A DNA stretch of 64,000 nucleotides from Collybiopsis luxurians FD-317 M1. Lineage: Eukaryota > Basidiomycota > Agaricomycetes > Agaricales > Omphalotaceae. The translations under genes and the position numbers were made by a program. The DNA lies in the NCBI GenBank assembly GCA_000827265.1, contig KN834773.1:706173-770172 (forward strand), in the 5' to 3' direction. Under the pieces are notes generated by a model. That model was not told where the DNA came from. It saw nothing but the letters and a program-made list of their open reading frames with translations, and made no database searches. This document shows, one piece after another, positions 22,370 to 32,593 of this stretch (the stretch's first letter is position 1; the number at the start of each line of letters is the position of its first letter).

Positions 22370-22661
22370 TTCTGGATGTAATGTGTATTTATGGGAGACG
22401 GATTGACGTCGGGATATTTATATGCTGAATATTTTGTTTTATTCATACCCTTTGTACTCTGTAGTTTGTAAGTTTCGTATTTGAACCGGGTTATTAGAGG
22501 TAAAATGAAACGAAATACGTAGGTAAATAAGAGCGTGTGGACAGATAAAAGCAGAACTCCGGGGTCGAGCTTTGAGGGGTGTACATTAGCGATTTATACA
22601 GCACAGGTACAGGCTTTCGCTTTTCGAATAGCCAAGAATCTTACTGCTTTTTACAAGCTTT
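22370..22661. other. 3' flank of the ING gene and of the F-box fragment
   Basis: Short region with no gene. Its right part (about 22,620-22,690) resembles the 3' flank of the F-box gene near 30,105-30,185 (both have GCCAAGxATCTTAC and TCAAG), so the F-box duplication extends past the coding end. Confidence 0.5.
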
Positions 22662-23232
22662 TTATGACAAAGTATGATTCATATTCGGGTATGTCAAGGG
22701 CTTCAAACAATGACCTTTGAACCGAGGATATTTTCCAGCTCCACCGCGCTCCGCTGTTTCCAAGTCCAAGTTCTCTAGACTCTGTGAGTCTGGGGAACCT
22801 ATCCTTACTGAGCCGGTCCAGCACGATGAAAGTCTTAGTCCACATTCTTTGAGTCTTTGCAAACTATCTAGCTCCGCCTCCGTAAAAGATGACGGCCTCG
22901 GGAACAACATCTTACATGATTTCAGAACTGAATGACTTTTGAGGAGGTTAAGGAAAACTGCATTTGTGAATAAGGAGAATGAGGTGCTGGCAAGGGCATT
23001 GTTATACCAGGAGGGGTTACAGAGTATCTGTAGTTCCTGCAGTTGAGACCAGGAGGGGTTCAGATTGCCAGAGAAAGGTGTGAGTTTCAACAGATGCATA
23101 TCTTGGAAGGGAAAGTCATTGGAGGGCCCATTTGCAATTGCCTTGCCATCTAGTTTAAAGGTGATCAAACTCAGAGTATGGAAGGTACATTCCATCAATA
23201 GGTCAGGCATGGTTCTCATTTTGAGCTCAAGT
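22662..23232 (-). pseudogene. Truncated F-box/LRR-type gene copy (C-terminal part only)
   Basis: Encodes about 190 residues that align end to end with the C-terminal third of the F-box gene at 30162-32046: KLELKM..MPDLLMEC matches HLELEM..TPNLLTEC, then TFKLDG / TFKLEG, LLKLTP, SFSLFT, SCKMLFP and FTEAELDSLQ. The F-box and first LRR half are absent. The similarity stops at about 23232, right beside a hairpin and telomere-like tract. No start context or promoter fits, so I read it as a broken copy left by rearrangement. Confidence 0.75.
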
Positions 23233-23256
23233 TTATCTCACTAAATACTTGATTTA

Positions 23257-23331
23257 GCAATGTTGAAGGCACCTCTTGTTAGGGTAATCACTTGTGCTTA
23301 CCCTAACATTAGAGAGGTGTCTGAAACATTG
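23257..23331. repeat. Imperfect hairpin adjoining the F-box break
   Basis: GCAATGTT pairs with AACATTGC at the outside, CACCTCT with AGAGGTG in the middle, and GTTAGGGTAA with TTACCCTAAC at the inside, leaving a loop of about 10 bases. The inner stem carries a TTAGGG unit. It begins about 25 bases from the end of the truncated F-box copy. Confidence 0.65.
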
Positions 23332-23361
23332 CCAAAAGCCCAAGGAAGTTGGTTAGAAGTT

Positions 23362-23441
23362 AGTGTGGGTTAGGGGCTGGTTAGGATTAGGGTTAGGATT
23401 AGAGTTAGTTAGGGGTTAGGCTGGTTAGGGATTAGGGGTTG
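23362..23441. repeat. Interstitial telomere-like tract
   Basis: About 80 bases dominated by degenerate TTAGGG-related units: GGTTAGG, GGATTAGG, GGGTTAGG, TTAGGGG and TTAGGGATTAGGGG, all in the same orientation. Fungal telomeres of this group are TTAGGG. The units are irregular, as in old internal telomeric repeats. Confidence 0.65.
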
Positions 23442-24068
23442 AGGATATAGTGGAGCCCCACCATAGACTGTCTACAATCTGAAAACTGCTCATCTGGTCA
23501 CATTGTGACATAGGTCAAAATGAAAGTGACTGTGCAATGAGTCATAATGGCTAGTCATGTGTCAACTTACTTCTATGATACTGTGCATTGCAGTATATGA
23601 ATCAACATGACTCTAGAATGTTCCCACACATTCTCCAACAGTTCTGAGGGTCACCAATAATATAGACAATTACCTATTTTATATTCATCATTCTGAGCCT
23701 AATTGCTCAGGCACCGCTTTGCACCTAACCCACAATACATTATACCCAGTCTAAAAAGCAAATTTCAAGGTGCTAGCGTATTTAAGCCTAGCTTAAGCAT
23801 AAAGCAAGTAAGTACTTGCAACAGCACCACTCAAACTCAATGTCCAGGGCCAGGCTCGGACTGGGTTCACCAGATTCATGGATGAAACTGAGGCAATATT
23901 AAGGACAACTGTTGCACATTTCATGGGTGAAAATTTAATCAGTCTTGCAAAATAGACCAAATTTTGCCTGTCAGGATGTGGTATCATTTGATTCATTCCT
24001 GCGCATTGATTTTGCATCCCTACAGCTTAAGGTAGCCCATCAGAAACACTGATATCAGTTCATCTTTA

Positions 24069-24285
24069 CAGCTGATTGCAAATTGTAGGATAAATTCCAC
24101 AAAATGCGCCTTTCTGATGGTGTTTACCAATAAACAAACTACCCATTTGTTGCTCCACAAGAATGCCACCAAATGTACGGTTGTCTCGGCATTGGTGGAG
24201 CAACGAATAGCATTTTTTTTTGGCCATAACCACCATCACTGAGGTGCGTTTTTCGGAATTTATTCTACAATTTCGCAATCAGCTG
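24069..24285. mobile_element. MITE-like palindromic element with TA flanks
   Basis: A 217-base near-palindrome. The left end CAGCTGATTGC..AATTGTAG and the right end CTACAATT.CGCAATCAGCTG are inverted copies, and the inner parts also pair (GTTGCTCCAC with GTGGAGCAAC). Both ends are bordered by TA, the target duplication of Tc1/mariner-type elements. It has no coding capacity. Family assignment is inference from TA flanks and structure only. Confidence 0.65.
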
Positions 24286-24497
24286 TATCATTTGTTGGGC
24301 ATTGCACATAACTACCAGTTTGATGAATCTGTTGTCTTCTAGTTTCCATTGACAACTAGAGCTTTCCAAGCTGTCCCAATGGCAGTTCCTCGGATCAAAA
24401 TTTCAAGCACAGCAAGGTTTGTTCTCACGTTAGTGATACTTTAAAAGCAGTTGGATGTCCATCTCAGTTCTTGAACAGCAACTACCATCATCTCCTC

Positions 24498-27400
24498 ATG
24501 GAACACTTCAGACCCGAAACTGGAGGGCCTTATATGCAAGAGAGTTCCAGTCAATGTAAGGAGCTCAGTCATGACTTTGTATTAGGAGAAGTTTTAACTC
24601 AAGATGCCTCTCAAGCTCATGTTCTATCAGGGGCATCCAATTTTACAATAGAAGGTTCCTCAATTTTCACTGCTGGAAGGAATCTCATTGTTACACATTC
24701 TGGTAGGATACATAATATAAATTATCGGTGTAAAGTATTGACAAACTCTTTGCAGCAGCCAAGGATGTATTTGACACTCTTAAGGAAAAACTTAATCCAA
24801 TTGTCAATCCAGTTAAAAAACAAATCAGTTGCATGGATGGGACCCGCATCAACATTCTCGAGGATCTCTGTCAGTGGGTTTTAGGTTCGGACAGTTGCAT
24901 AGCATGGGTCCATGGTCTAGCAGGAAGTGGAAAAAGTGCAATAGCAGTTTCTCTGGCTGAGAGACTCCGAGGAATGGATAACCATGTGACCTTAGCCCTG
25001 ACCTTTCATTGCATTAAAGGTCAAGAAACAAGTACCACTGCTTTGCTTGTGCCAACCATCTGCTATCATTTAGCAAAGATATATCCAGAGTATGCTACAG
25101 CTTTGCTGGATGTATTTCTCAAGGACATTTCCTTGCATCCAGTAAGCATACCTCTGAAGGAACAGTTGTCCATATTTTGCAAACCTTTGTATTCCATTGG
25201 TTCATCCAAGCCCACAATAATTATAATTGATGGACTGGATGAATGGGGAAAACCGAGGGAACAGCTCATCCTTCTTGAAAATTTGCAGGCTCATTTGACA
25301 AAGATTCGATGGATTCGGATAGTAGTAACAAGTCGGCCCAATGCTGAAATGCAAAGAGCCTTGACAAATAAGGCTCAGGTTCAGCCATTTGACCTGACTA
25401 TTGAATACCCCGCTCACCATGATATTGAGCTGTTCTTCCAGAAAAGTTTTGACTATCTGGATGATCAAGGAGTTTTGACTCACAGTCATATACAAGGCTT
25501 AACATCCAAGGCAGATGGTCTTTTCATTTGGGCCAACACTGCGATGGAATTCATTGAATCAGGCATAGATAGAGTAGCAAATGCCCAAGTTGTATTACAG
25601 CTAAAAGAGCATGAGAGTGAAACCGAGCATTCCCATGCCAGCTTGTACGATTTGTATGGAGAAGTGATAGGAGAACACTTTAAAAATAAACAAAATCAGC
25701 CGATATTTCATTCAGTTGTAGGCCCAATAATTTTAGCTTATGAGCCTTTGGCAATTGAAGCTTTAGCAAAGATGTTAAGCTTTCATTCAAATGTGACTAC
25801 ACATGTAATTACAAGGGTGCTTGATGTTTTGAAGGCAGTTTTGTATGTGCGTAGTGGAAAAATATATTACCACCTGTCATTTGCAGAGTTCTTATACTCT
25901 AATCAATGTCCAACTGAGTTCAAGATCCAAAATTCTCTGCATTATGATTTAGCAAAAATGTGCTTAACTGTGTTGTTTAAGGAACTCAAGTTCAATTTAT
26001 GCAACCTGCAAACCTCTTCAATTCTAAATTGTGACATACAGGATTTGGAGGAAAAGATAAATCAGGAGGTGTCACCCCAGCTGCAGTATAGTGCCCAATG
26101 GTGGGCACATCATGTAGAAAATGTTGAGCATGATACAGAAATTATAAATAGAGTGGCAGAGATTACAAGTAGTAGCTATATGTTATTCTGGATTGAATGC
26201 ATGAGTCTTATGGGAAAAATTGATGGAATAACAATAAGTGTAAAGAAGTTAAGAACATGGGCCTGGAAGATGAAGGTAAAGATACTTTTAAAAGATGCAC
26301 AAATATATACTGAATTTTGAATAGAATGAACAGATTCAGGAGATTATGAAAGAACTTGAGAACTTTGTTATTGCATTCTCGGTCCCCTTGTATGAGAGTA
26401 CCCCGCATCTATATCTGTCAGGATATGCACATATACCTCCAGGATCTGTTCTGTTACAAAAGAAGAACACAGTGCCTCAAAAAGTGGTTAAAACAATGAG
26501 ATATGGGTATGAATCCGAGTGGGAAAAGTCATTGCATATGATTGATACTACAAGTGCAGTACTGGGTGTAGCATATTCACCTGATGGTCAATGTTTAGTA
26601 TCCGCAAACAGTGACCACACAGTAAAGTTTTGGAATGCTCAAACAGGGAAGCAGATTGGAGAACCACTTATAGGCCATACTGATGCAGTTTTTTCAGTGG
26701 CTTATTCACCGGATGGTCAGTTTGTTGTTTCTGGTTCTCTGGATAAAACAGTAAGGATTTGGAATGTTCAAACAGGAGAGCAAGGGGGGGAGCCACTTAT
26801 AGGCCACACTAAATGCATTTGCTCTGTGGCATATTCATCAAATGGTCAGTATGTATTATCTGGGTCTTACGACACAACAATAAGAATCTGGAATGTTCAA
26901 ACTAGAGAGCAGGTAGGGGGGCCACTCATAGGTCACACTGACTGTGTTTCCTCTGTGGCATATTCACCTAATGGCCAATATGTGGTGTCTGGCTCTCGTG
27001 ATGCCACCGTGAGGATCTGGGATGTTCAAACAGGCCTGCAGCTCAGGGAGCCAATTAGAGGCCACACTAATTGGGTTTTATCAGTGGCGTGCTCTCATAA
27101 TGGTCAATTTGTAGTATCTGGCTCTCGGGACAGAACGGTGAGGATTTGGAATATTCAAACTGGCCTGCTGGTTGGTGATCCACTCAGAGGCCACAGTCAA
27201 GAGATCACCGCTGTGGCCTATTCATCTGATGATCAATATGTGGCGTCTGGCTCATGGGACAAAACGGTTAGAATTTGGAGCACTCAGACAGGACTTCAAG
27301 TTGGAAAACCATTTAAAGGTCATACTGGTGTAATTTCATCAGTAGGATACTCACCTGATGATCAATGTGTGGTGTCCGGCTCTACTGACAGAACATTGAC

Positions 27401-28655
27401 TATTTGGAATGCTCATATTGGTCTCCAAGTTGAAAGGTCACCTAAAGGCCACACTAATTCAGTTCGCTCAGTGGGATTTTCGCCAAATGGTCATTATGTG
27501 GTTTCTGGCTCTTATGATCAAACAATAAGTATTTGGAATGCTCAGACAGGCATTCAAGTTTGGGAGCCACTTGAAGCCCATAATGGTCCAGTATTCTCAG
27601 TAGCATTTTCACCTGATGGTCAATATATAGTTTCTGGTTCTGGTGACAAGACAGTGAGAATCTGGGATACTCAAGCAGGTCTCCAGGTCAGAAAGGCTCT
27701 CAAAGGCCACACTGATTCAGTTCGTTCAGTAGTATATTCACCCAGTGGTCAAAGTTTGGTATCTAGCTCTTGGGACAAAACACTTAGGATTTGGGATGCC
27801 CAAACAGGAATGCAAATTGGGGAGCCACTTGTGGGCCACACTAATTGGGTTAACTCAGTGGCTTATTCACCAGATGGTAAATATGTAGTGTCAGGTTCTC
27901 ATGATCAAACAGTACGAATTTGGAATGTTCAAACTCAGCTGCAAGTTGGAGAGCCACTTGAAGGGCATACTGGCTGGATTCACTGTGTGGCATACTCACC
28001 TGATGGTCAATACATAGTGTCTGGTGCTGAAGACAAGACAGCAAGAATTTGGAATGCCCAAACAGGTCTGCAGGTTGGGGAGCCACTTCAAGGCCACAAT
28101 AGTGTGATCTACTCTGTAGGATATTCACCTGATGGCCAGTATGTAGTATCTGGCTCTGGAGACAGGACAGTAAGAGTGTGGAATACTCAAACAGGTCTCC
28201 AGGTTGGGAAGTCACTGAAAGGGCACATCAACGCAGTTCGCTCAGTGGGATATTCACCTGATGGTCGATATGTAGTATCTAGCTCTGAAGATCAAACAGT
28301 AAGGATTTGGGATACCCAGCCTGAACACCATGTTGGGCTGGCATTCGATGACTACCAAACACCTGGTATACTCGATGTCAATGTCACCACACCAACAACC
28401 AGTTCCATTCTCCATCCGGAGTGTCATGTTCAACTACCTCCAGGCATTGATCTGGGTCATATCAACCAACGTGGTTGGCTTTGCTCAGAAGATGGACAGC
28501 TTATTCTTTGGCTTCCTCCCTGGACGAGGTCTGGGTTTGCAGATAAACGCCAAGTTCTCACCATTCCTGCAAATGCAGAAAACTGTGCCCTTTCTGTGAC
28601 CTGGGAAAACTTTGTCTATGGGAATCAATGGACTGAATGTTGGGGTCACACATAA
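24498..28655 (+). CDS. NACHT-WD40 NLR-type receptor with 14 WD repeats
   Basis: STAND-class ATPase switch related to the HET-E/HNWD receptors of fungi, which act in non-self recognition and programmed cell death. Three exons, 1346 residues: 24498-24702, 24756-26275, 26340-28655. The N-terminus (~85 residues) carries SGASNFTIEGSSIFTAG, a short block common before agaric NACHT domains. NACHT: Walker A WVHGLAGSGKSAIAVSLAE, Walker B PTIIIIDGLDEWGKP, and IRIVVTSRPNAEMQ. A linker region containing YYHLSFAEFLYS and SAQWWAHHVE follows. From about 26559 to 28360 there are 14 WD40 units of 43 residues (129 bases), each like VRSVGYSPDGRYVVSSSEDQ, enough for two seven-bladed propellers. A conserved C-terminal cap (HVQLPPGIDLGHI) ends it. 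No lesion seen, so probably functional. The start is the first ATG of the frame; an alternative upstream exon cannot be excluded. Confidence 0.93.
26559..28361 (+). repeat. 14 tandem WD40-coding repeats of 129 bases
   Basis: Fourteen units in perfect 43-codon register, with cores of the type VAYSPDGQYVVSGS, DxTVRIWN, QTGLQVGEPL and GHT. Units are similar at DNA level as well as protein level, which indicates recent amplification or homogenisation. Variation falls at the surface-exposed residues after each D and around the GHT turn. Confidence 0.9.
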
Positions 28656-30161
28656 ACAGCTAGATTTATAATAGTGACCACTTCAGTTTCCGCCTTAATT
28701 GATGTCTTATTCTAAAGATTAAAATATGCATCTGTTTTTCATTCAAGAATAAATTGTATTTCTGCATGATTTTTTCATCTCAGGCATTCATTCTGACTTC
28801 AACTCTTGCGGGCTCTAAGCTGATAATCTGCATTTTCTTATTTCTCTCCAGATTTTCTGTTCGGTGATCTACTGAGTTGTTTTCTTGAAGGCGAATACAG
28901 GATGTCCCTGTTTATATAAAATATTGTAAGAAAATTTTCTTATTCATGTAAGTACTAAGATACTTGTTTTTGATTGGTTATATCAGTACTTTGTGCCGTG
29001 TACACTGTATCATTGAGGTTAAAAGTCCTTTCCACAATCATGTCCGGACACTCCTTTTCAAGTCAAGTAGAATTTGGGTAGCGTAGTAGGTACTCGTTTT
29101 TTTAAGATTGCGGCTTTGAGTCTCATGACAGATGACAACCAAGTTGGATAGGAAGTTGTCTTTCTGGATTTTTCTAACTTGAATTTTTTTGATGGAGCAT
29201 TTTTGAAGTTTTTTTTTTTCTAATGAGCTGATCAACAAGTTGGAAGGTGCTGCATAACAATGAGTTGGCATTTGGAACAGTACAATGACATACATTGCCT
29301 GGGAGTGTTCTAGCATGCGAGAACTAGTTTCGATGCATCAAGTCGCAGTGGATATTCTCTAGGAATCTATCGATGGTTGGCAAATGGCAAGGTCTGGCTA
29401 GCTTGATCGGATAGAGCGTCAGACTCTTACAAAAGCTACAGTGGTGTCTGAGAGCTAGGGTACTAGATCGAGCTGATCTAGTAAAAAGCAGATTCTTATT
29501 GTCTGTGTTGTTGAGGCAATTCAGCATGACCTGCGATTCGCGAAAAAGCCGCCGGGTACGATCGACTCGATCAGCTACCACTCTACAAGGCCTTGAGTTT
29601 GACCCTTGCGGTGGGCTATGGAACAGAACGCGGCTGAGAGGTCTTTTACTTCCTGAAGTTCATATAACAACTGCTATAGGTTTAGATTGGGTTTGGATTT
29701 TTTCATTTTTGACAAAAAAAGAAGCTACTATTTTACCCATATTGTTTTAAGAGACATCTGTAAGTAAGTAAGTATTCAGACATTGCAGGATCCATGCCAA
29801 ATTCAAGTAATCCATATAAGTATGGTGGAAGCAAGCACCGGAATCCACTGCCCTCTATTGTGGTATATATGCATTATCATATCCTACCTTGATTCTTCTG
29901 ACCTGAAATTGGCGGATGTTGGGAATCTAACTAGAATTACCACTGGCAGCGGTAAAGGTTATTCAAGAATATTACCAGTCAACTCTCGCACAATTGTTAT
30001 ATGTGACCTCAAGTTCTACTGAATATGAGCAACCGAGAAACGAGGCTGGCTTCTGATAAATATGAGTATATAAAAGGTTGGCGAGAGAATAAGTCACATG
30101 TACAACAATATCCAAAAAGCCAAGGATCTTACAACTCATTGAGGTGTTACTAAGTATGGAT
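28656..30161. other. Intergenic 1.5 kb, includes a tRNA-like sequence
   Basis: Between the NACHT-WD40 gene and the frameshifted F-box gene. AT-rich and without a supportable gene. A tRNA-like, possibly SINE-derived, segment lies near 29390-29470. Confidence 0.5.
29385..29475 (+). other. Degenerate tRNA-like sequence, possibly SINE head
   Basis: A D-arm-like TAGCTTGATCGGATAGAGC is followed by a 6-bp anticodon stem TCAGAC / GTCTGA whose enlarged loop begins TCTTA, resembling a Lys (CTT) tRNA with an insertion. The T arm (AGGGTACTAGATC) is poor and the acceptor stem is not convincing, so a working tRNA is unlikely. A tRNA-derived retroelement head or tRNA pseudogene is the best reading. Confidence 0.3.
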
Positions 30162-32046
30162 TCAAGTATGGCAAGGATTTCGAACAATGACAACTGAACC
30201 ATACCTACTTTCCAAGTCGACCGAGTGGTGCCTGTTCCCAATCCCAGCGTGCGGTGAATCCGGGACAAATGGGTTTACAGGGCGAATCCAACACAGAGAA
30301 AGTTTGGGTCTACCTCTCTTGAGTTTTTGCAGACTATCTAGCTCTGCCTCTGTGAAAGATGGCTGGCCTGGGAACAGCATCTTACATGATTCCAGTGCTG
30401 AATGGTTTTCAACAAAATTAAGGAAAGCTACACTTGTGAATAAGGAGAATGACTCAGAGGAGCTGGTAGGGGCATCAGTAAACCCAGGAAGGCTACAGAG
30501 CATCTGGATTTTTTGTAATCGGGGCCAGGAGGGGCTAGGATTATTGAAGGAAGGGGTGAGCTTCAAAAGATGCCAATCTCGGAGGGGAAAACCATCAGAA
30601 CCATTCTCGGGATTATTGCCTTCTAGTTTGAAGGTGGTCAAATTCGGAGTCAGAGTAAGACACTCCGTCAATAGGTTCGGCGTAATATTCATTTCGAGCT
30701 CCAAATGCTCTAGAGTCTGTAACGGGAGCGCGATGAAAGGCAAGTTTGACACCACTGGATGCGAGCAAACACCGAGCAAACGCAGGGAAGGACACTGCAA
30801 GTGATCGAAGAAGCGGGTCATTTGGGCTTGGAAACTGGTGTGTACAAACAAACCGCCAACTTCGGTCAGCAATGGGGGCAGGGAATCAATGTGCATGTTA
30901 GTCGACTCCATAAATTTGAAACGTATGACGGAGAGATGGTCGAGTTGCACTGTATGTACTTTATCCGAGTATGACAACTCGATGTGCACTTCCACTGATC
31001 GGAGCTGGACGGATTCGGCGAGAATACCAATGGCACGATCAGAGCTCACCGTCTCCCACAAGCTGAGGCTCGTCAGACAAGTCCAGTTGCAATGGCCGGG
31101 AGATCTGGCCAGCGATTCCCGACGTAAGCTCGAGTTGATAGAGCTCTAGCTGACGCAAATGGGGCGTTCGAGAAAAGATAGTATCAAGGCCAACTCCCTG
31201 TAGTGAGCGGTCTTGCATAGCGAAGACAAAGATCTCATTCCGCAACCGCAAAGAAACGAGAGCCGGAAACTGGGAGGGACATAGTCGACCAAAGAGCCGC
31301 AAATCGCTGGGATCGAGAGCCAGGGACAGGTCCTGGAACCTGTCGCTGAATCTTATCAACGTGCGAATCATCAACTCTTTGTTCTGCAGCGCGACTTTGT
31401 CTTCGAATCTTTGAGGTACAGGATATGCATCCCGGGAATCAGCGTGAAAAGAAACGGAAAGTAGGAGTGAGCCCGAACGCTCTAGCCTAGAAGTGACCCC
31501 CTCCGCGCGTCGGACGCAGGTATCGGCGGTCAAATACAGAGGAACGTGGATGTGCAGTGAGTTCCACAGCTGAGGAGTATTCAATGCAATTCGTCTCCAT
31601 TCTCGGCAGATAACTGTGAAAATGAGGGGGGCCTCTTTCACATCTCGGACTGCATAGACATGATCCGTCGGGAGACAGTGTACAAATATCTCTGCAAGTG
31701 TTTCCGTAGGAATACGGCGAATTGGAGACATTAGAGCTTTATGATCCTGAATGAATCTCGAGATCTTGGTCTCTTTAAGCAAAAGGTCATCCAGAAAAGT
31801 CTGAGCGCGTTGGATCTCCGACTCCAGTCGATAGAACTCCCGATTAGAGTCGATAAGAAGAGATCTGAGCTGATCTAGTTCGGCGGATGTAGGAACACGG
31901 TTCGTTCCCAAGACTGAGGCAAAAGGCGAAGGAACAATATCCCAGAACGACTTTTCAGATAACAATGGGCCGGGCATCGGACGTGGCTGAGGAATGAACG
32001 TGTAAACAGGCGCCCGACTCGACTTATGCCTACTAGTTTTACGCAA
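30162..32046 (-). pseudogene. F-box protein gene with a single-base frameshift
   Basis: F-box proteins bring substrates to SCF ubiquitin ligases. Reading from 32046: an N-terminal stretch (VLGTNRVPTSAELDQLRSLL), a coiled region (REFYRLESEIQRAQTFLDD), an F-box-like SPIRRIPTETLAEIFVHCLP, then WRRIALNTPQLW and LRR-like segments. At about 31086 one extra base shifts the frame: the first frame ends soon after (VGDGEL, stop), while the next frame continues as WTCLTSLSLWETVSSDRAIG with obvious LRR pattern down to 30162. No short intron removes the shift. Either the gene is broken or the assembly has an indel. It is the parent-like copy of the fragments at 22662-23232 and 32083-32268. Confidence 0.7.
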
Positions 32047-32082
32047 GTTTTACGTGCATTATGTCAAAATATGTAAGTATCC

Positions 32083-32268
32083 TCACCTCAAGCGCACAGT
32101 CCGAATAAGCAGCTCTAGCTGTGGATTGACAAGAAGGGATTTGAACCAATCCAACTCAGCGGAAGTAGGAACATGGTTCGTTCCGAGAACTGCAACAAGG
32201 AAATCATCCCAGGACAACTTTCCATATTCTGTGGGAATGTCAAGAGGAGCGTGGTTTGAGAGCAACAA
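32083..32268 (-). pseudogene. Fragment of a third F-box gene copy (N-terminal part)
   Basis: Translates to a segment with LSWDDFLVAVLGTNHVPTS followed by AELDWFKSLLV, matching SFWDIVPSPFASVLGTNRVPTS and AELDQLRSLLI at the start of the neighbouring F-box gene. It is only about 60 residues long and carries no F-box. It sits immediately upstream of that gene in the same orientation, as expected from unequal exchange or a broken tandem duplication. Confidence 0.6.
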
Positions 32269-32593
32269 TCAAAGTTACTCAAGCGTTCAAACTATTGATA
32301 AAAACTTGATTCAGCAAAAGCTTGACGGTCAGTACAAGTGGCCATACTAAGTATTGGGCAGTATTGCACATAATGAAAAATAAAACATGCAGTAGTAAAT
32401 GAGAACAGAAATGAATATCGTCCATGCTAATAATGCGACGCAGCAGTCCCTTTGAAATAAGAAAGGATTTTGAGGTGAATACGAAACGTTGTCGCGGCCA
32501 TATGTAGATGCAGGAGGAAGGAAAAGTGAGGCATATAAAATAGTTTCATGAGGGTATTAAGAAGCTTTATAGGTATTCGGTGGTCGCAAGTCC
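32269..32593. other. Intergenic between F-box fragment and BEM2-like gene end
   Basis: 325 bases with no gene; should include the 3' untranslated end of the minus-strand BEM2-like gene. Base composition changes here from the AT-rich island to the more GC-balanced core-gene region. Confidence 0.45.

Larger units (their letters stand above)
23233..24497. other. Intergenic region packed with repeats, upstream of the NACHT gene
   Basis: No gene seen. From left to right it contains an imperfect hairpin (23257-23331), a telomere-like TTAGGG-type tract (23362-23441), AT-rich unique sequence, and a MITE-like palindrome (24069-24285). The last ~200 bases should carry the promoter of the NACHT-WD40 gene. 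Confidence 0.6.

Noticed and set aside
26559..28361. Reading the 129-base WD40 array as a CRISPR-like or non-coding tandem repeat
   Set aside because: The units are in perfect codon register in one open frame and encode canonical WD40 blades, so coding explains the periodicity.
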